A stretch of 64,000 bases of DNA from Vibrio sp. UBA2441 (lineage in GTDB: Bacteria; Pseudomonadota; Gammaproteobacteria; Enterobacterales; Vibrionaceae), in contig DDQN01000014.1 of NCBI GenBank assembly GCA_002342685.1, positions 17,813-81,812 of the forward strand, in the 5' to 3' direction. Below are positions 61,145 through 64,000 of the stretch, piece after piece. The notes below the pieces were generated by a model, which did not search any database, was not told the DNA's origin, and worked only from the letters and a program-made list of their open reading frames with translations. The translations under genes and the position numbers were made by a program. Each line of letters begins with the position of its first letter. The first letter of the stretch is position 1.

Positions 61145-62232
61145 TGCTTCGGCAAAATCGCAATGATTACCGCAGCTTGTTTGTTAATGACATTCCAATG
61201 ATGGATACAAGGGCACCGATCGAGTTCGATCAAGGTGCTTTCCCTCTGTCAGAAAACCTTCCATTAATGACAAACGACGAACGTGCTGCGGTGGGGACTT
61301 GTTATAAACAACAGGGCCAACAGGCTGCGATTGATCTTGGCCATCAACTTGTGAACGATCAGGTTAAAGCAGCGCGTGTGGCTAGCTGGAAGGCATTTTG
61401 TGAAGCTAACCCAAATGGTTATCTGTATTGTTTTCGTGGTGGTTTGCGCTCAAAAATCACTCAGCAGTGGCTTAAAGAAGCGGGGATAGACTATCCGTTT
61501 ATTGTTGGTGGGTACAAAGCGTTACGTCGATACCTAATCGATACCATCGATGAAGTGGCGAGTATGCCAATGACCATTGTTGGCGGGTATACCGGTAGTG
61601 GAAAGACGCTCTTGGTGAATCAAATCGAAAATGGTATTGATCTCGAAGGCGCAGCGAATCATCGAGGATCATCATTTGGTCGTTATGTGACTCAACAACG
61701 CAGCAATATTAATTTTGAGAATGAGCTTGCTGTACAGATGATCAAAAAGCTTGATCGTGGTATTCGCCATTTTGTTTTTGAAGATGAAGGCAAATTTATT
61801 GGCTGCGCCGCGCTGCCTCTCTCGCTTCACAAATCGATGAAACAGGCAAATCTGGTAATAATTGAAGATCCGTTTGAAATTCGATTACGTCGCTTGGTCG
61901 AAGAGTATGTAGTGAGAATGCAGCAAGACTATGTTGATCACTATGGTGAAGAGTTGGGTTGGAAGCGGTTTTCAGAGTATCTCGAAAAAGGGGTATTTAA
62001 TATTCGCCGTCGGTTAGGGCTAGAGCGTTACCAGTCACTGCTGAAGTCTCAGCAACAGGCAGTAAAAACAATGCAGGCCAATGGCTCTTTAATTGATCAT
62101 GAGGCTTGGTTAGTCCCCTTATTAAAAGAATATTACGACCCAATGTACGAATACCAGTTGAGTAAATCGATAGAACGCACAGAGTTTAAGGGGAACTATC
62201 AACAAGTTAAATTATGGTTGGAGCAGATTTAA
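61144..62232 (+). CDS. mnmH: tRNA 2-selenouridine synthase
   Basis: Enzyme of 362 residues (also called SelU) replacing sulfur by selenium in 2-thiouridine at the wobble position of Lys, Glu and Gln tRNAs. The rhodanese domain carries the catalytic Cys96 in 'YCFRGGLRS'; a P-loop 'GGYTGSGKT' begins at about 146. The start is ATG 61144, sharing a base with the selD stop. Full length. Confidence 0.95.
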   Translation: MLRQNRNDYRSLFVNDIPMMDTRAPIEFDQGAFPLSENLPLMTNDERAAVGTCYKQQGQQAAIDLGHQLVNDQVKAARVASWKAFCEANPNGYLYCFRGGLRSKITQQWLKEAGIDYPFIVGGYKALRRYLIDTIDEVASMPMTIVGGYTGSGKTLLVNQIENGIDLEGAANHRGSSFGRYVTQQRSNINFENELAVQMIKKLDRGIRHFVFEDEGKFIGCAALPLSLHKSMKQANLVIIEDPFEIRLRRLVEEYVVRMQQDYVDHYGEELGWKRFSEYLEKGVFNIRRRLGLERYQSLLKSQQQAVKTMQANGSLIDHEAWLVPLLKEYYDPMYEYQLSKSIERTEFKGNYQQVKLWLEQI

Positions 62233-62319
62233 ACCGCTATACCGAGACTTATTGCTAGTGAAATCGCTTGTAGAATAGTAATGTGAACTGCAAAGTTAGT
62301 TGATAGAGAAAGTATAAGA

Positions 62320-63303
62320 ATGTGGTTGAACATCGTTAATAGTATTGGCATTTCTCTCGCCATATTTTTTCTGATTGTATTTCTTCTCGTCATTATTCCG
62401 CCAATCGGGAGCCAAGATTTTACACAAAAAGGGCTTGAGTTTTCCGAGCAGAAGCAACGTGTTGACGAGCTTGTGGACTTAGATAGCTATGTTGCGCGAG
62501 ATGGTACAGAATTAAGTTATCGGTATTATTCGGCCGAGACCAAAACAATATTGATTCTGCTGCATGGCTCTGGCTGGCATAGCCGTTATTTATCCCGGAT
62601 GGGGCAATACTTGAGTTCAAATAATCTGGCTCAGGTTTATACGCCAGATTTACGAGGTCATGGAGAGTCCCCCCGGCGCCGTGGAGACATCGACTATCTC
62701 GGCCAATTTGAAGATGATATCGCTGACCTAGTGAGTGAAATTAAGACTGAATCCCCCTCGGTTTCAATATTATTAGCCGGACACTCCTCTGGTGGTGGCT
62801 TGGCGCTCAGAATTGCTGGTGGGCGCTACAAAGAGAGCTTTGACGGGTATTTGCTGTTGGCTCCGTTCCTTAAATATAACGCACCGACCACCCGTCCTAA
62901 TTCAGGGGGATGGGCGCAACCTTTTACCCGAAGGATCATAGGATTAGAGATCTTAAATTCAATTGGCATAACGGCATTTAACTACCTTGATGTCATTCGG
63001 TTTAATTTTCCGCAACATCTTCGTGATGGCACAGAAACTGATACCTACACTTATCAACTTAACAAGTCCTATGCTCCTTTAGATTATGAGCGTGATTTAC
63101 AGACTATTAGAAAGCCGTTAAAAGTGATTGTTGGAGCATCTGACGAAGCTTTCTACGCCGAACAATTTGCACCTGTCATCGAACAATTTAGCCAAGGTGA
63201 TTTAGTTGTTATACCTGAAGTAGGGCATCTGGATATTGTCGAAAATGATGAGGTGCTGGGGGAAATAAAAGAGTGGCTAGAGAGCAAGGAGTTGCCACGT
63301 TAA
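62320..63303 (+). CDS. Membrane-anchored alpha/beta hydrolase
   Basis: Hydrolase of 327 residues, serine lipase/esterase class. An N-terminal membrane anchor (about 5-27) places the enzyme at the inner membrane. The oxyanion loop is 'LLHGSGWHSRYL', the nucleophile Ser lies in 'GHSSGGGLAL' (near 150), the acid is probably in 'GASDEAFY' and the base His in 'PEVGHLDIVEN'. Monoacylglycerol lipase/lysophospholipase-like ('TPDLRGHGESPRRRGD'). Substrate unknown. It stands 87 bases behind mnmH and may be cotranscribed. Confidence 0.85.
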   Translation: MWLNIVNSIGISLAIFFLIVFLLVIIPPIGSQDFTQKGLEFSEQKQRVDELVDLDSYVARDGTELSYRYYSAETKTILILLHGSGWHSRYLSRMGQYLSSNNLAQVYTPDLRGHGESPRRRGDIDYLGQFEDDIADLVSEIKTESPSVSILLAGHSSGGGLALRIAGGRYKESFDGYLLLAPFLKYNAPTTRPNSGGWAQPFTRRIIGLEILNSIGITAFNYLDVIRFNFPQHLRDGTETDTYTYQLNKSYAPLDYERDLQTIRKPLKVIVGASDEAFYAEQFAPVIEQFSQGDLVVIPEVGHLDIVENDEVLGEIKEWLESKELPR

Positions 63304-63351
63304 ACTAAATGGTAAAGAAAAGTCTTAGCTTCACCACCATGGTATACTTTT

Positions 63352-63804
63352 TTATAGCCCATAACGCCATCTTTCCTGCATGTTGAGCTCCCCTTCTATC
63401 TCCGCTAAAAAAGCGACATTGAGTGGGCTGTCGGAAAAAATACCAACCCAGTTTGCATTGAGTCGCTTAATGGTTGAGGTCAGTACCAAGTTTTTTTCTA
63501 GATTGACCTTAAAAGGGTATTGATCGGTTAAATTGAGTGCAATCTTCTTAACGTCTCCAACGAGCATAAATTGGTACTCTCCAAGAGAAAAAAGCGTGCC
63601 ATCAATTTCTAAAATGGTGTTGGAGCCTGTCGAAACACCAACGTTCAGTTGTCCTGCATTACATGTGGAATAAACACCAAAAGGTTGGTTAGGTAACCAG
63701 TATTTCATAGTGTACTTACAGCCTAGCCCATTAATATAAGCTGTAGCGACAATAAGAGTGGCGAGAGTTACATTGAACGCAGAGATGAGTTTAAGGAACT
63801 TCAT
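63352..63804 (-). CDS. Hypothetical exported or membrane-anchored protein
   Basis: Protein of 150 residues with an N-terminal hydrophobic segment (about 5-25) acting as signal or anchor, then a beta-rich domain with two cysteines near residues 29 and 48 that could form a disulfide. 'FGVYSTCNAGQLNVGVSTGSN' and 'DQYPFKVNLEKNLVLTSTIKRL' show strand periodicity. No family recognised. Convergent with the hydrolase gene. Confidence 0.6.
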   Translation of the reverse strand: MKFLKLISAFNVTLATLIVATAYINGLGCKYTMKYWLPNQPFGVYSTCNAGQLNVGVSTGSNTILEIDGTLFSLGEYQFMLVGDVKKIALNLTDQYPFKVNLEKNLVLTSTIKRLNANWVGIFSDSPLNVAFLAEIEGELNMQERWRYGL

Positions 63805-64000
63805 TATTTATCTTCTCTTGAAATATTAGGATTGGTAAATGAAAATAGATTAGATAATACTGAAATACCCTGGGCAGTGATGTTTTTGTCCCCTTGATAA
63901 GACTCTGAGTAGCAGGCAGTACCCTGAACATTGTTTATGCAGTTTACAGCCACTAAGTTTATGTAAGATATAAATAAAAACTGACCCTGTAAATAATTCT

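Overview
The window reads as a chromosomal segment of a marine gammaproteobacterium, most likely Vibrio or a close relative. This is inferred from gene content: YibL, DUF3010, DUF3081, NhaD, HopJ-family and RRF_GI-type proteins, selD-mnmH, and many chemotaxis and GGDEF proteins, in an AT-leaning sequence with strong Shine-Dalgarno sites. I see no rRNA, complete tRNA, CRISPR array or intact insertion sequence.

Layout. 0-11 kb: an ABC exporter, a DUF3010 protein, a secreted DUF1566/EF-hand protein, then a BaeRS-like two-component system divergent from an AttEFGH-like operon (LolD-like ATPase, giant FtsX-type permease, AttH/CrtC-like lipoprotein). 11-15 kb: two paralogous Cache-domain chemoreceptors, the second with a sigma-28-like promoter. 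15-22 kb: YibL, a PD-(D/E)XK-like protein with altered active-site residues, DUF3081, NhaD, two diguanylate cyclases and an EamA transporter. 22-27.6 kb: a translationally coupled pair of TPR proteins, one ending in an intact GGDEF domain and one in a degenerate one; a zinc-ribbon transposase-like protein; and deoD with a CRP-like site.

28-34 kb is a putative 4-hydroxyphenylacetate module: MarR-type HpaR, AraC-type HpaA, a two-component (C2-type) monooxygenase and a DctPQM TRAP transporter. Shared TAACATRTTA operators lie before both forward units. 34-36 kb: a secreted molybdopterin-fold protein overlapping a membrane diguanylate cyclase, then RidA. 36.3-41.5 kb: an FCD/GntR regulator beside an operon of split UxaA-type dehydratase, an enolase-superfamily enzyme and a CaiT-like BCCT transporter, with two GntR-type operators in the promoter. 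42-50 kb: a nitrilase-fold hydrolase, then an IclR regulator with tandem operators, a tripartite tricarboxylate-type transporter, a second enolase-superfamily dehydratase, DgoK and DgoA, which together form a galactonate-type Entner-Doudoroff route.

50.1-57.2 kb is the accessory part: four unrecognised genes, repeated leader sequences, gene fragments, a YcxB-like membrane protein, HopJ, and the decayed remains of a dgcN-dgcA (D-glutamate catabolism) pair. 57.2-64 kb returns to core-like genes: a long U32 family protein, an RRF_GI protein, selD-mnmH for tRNA 2-selenouridine, an alpha/beta hydrolase and a small exported protein.

The overall theme is a catabolic and signalling segment. Three separately regulated transporter-plus-enzyme modules (TRAP, BCCT, TTT) are interleaved with four predicted active diguanylate cyclases and two chemoreceptors.
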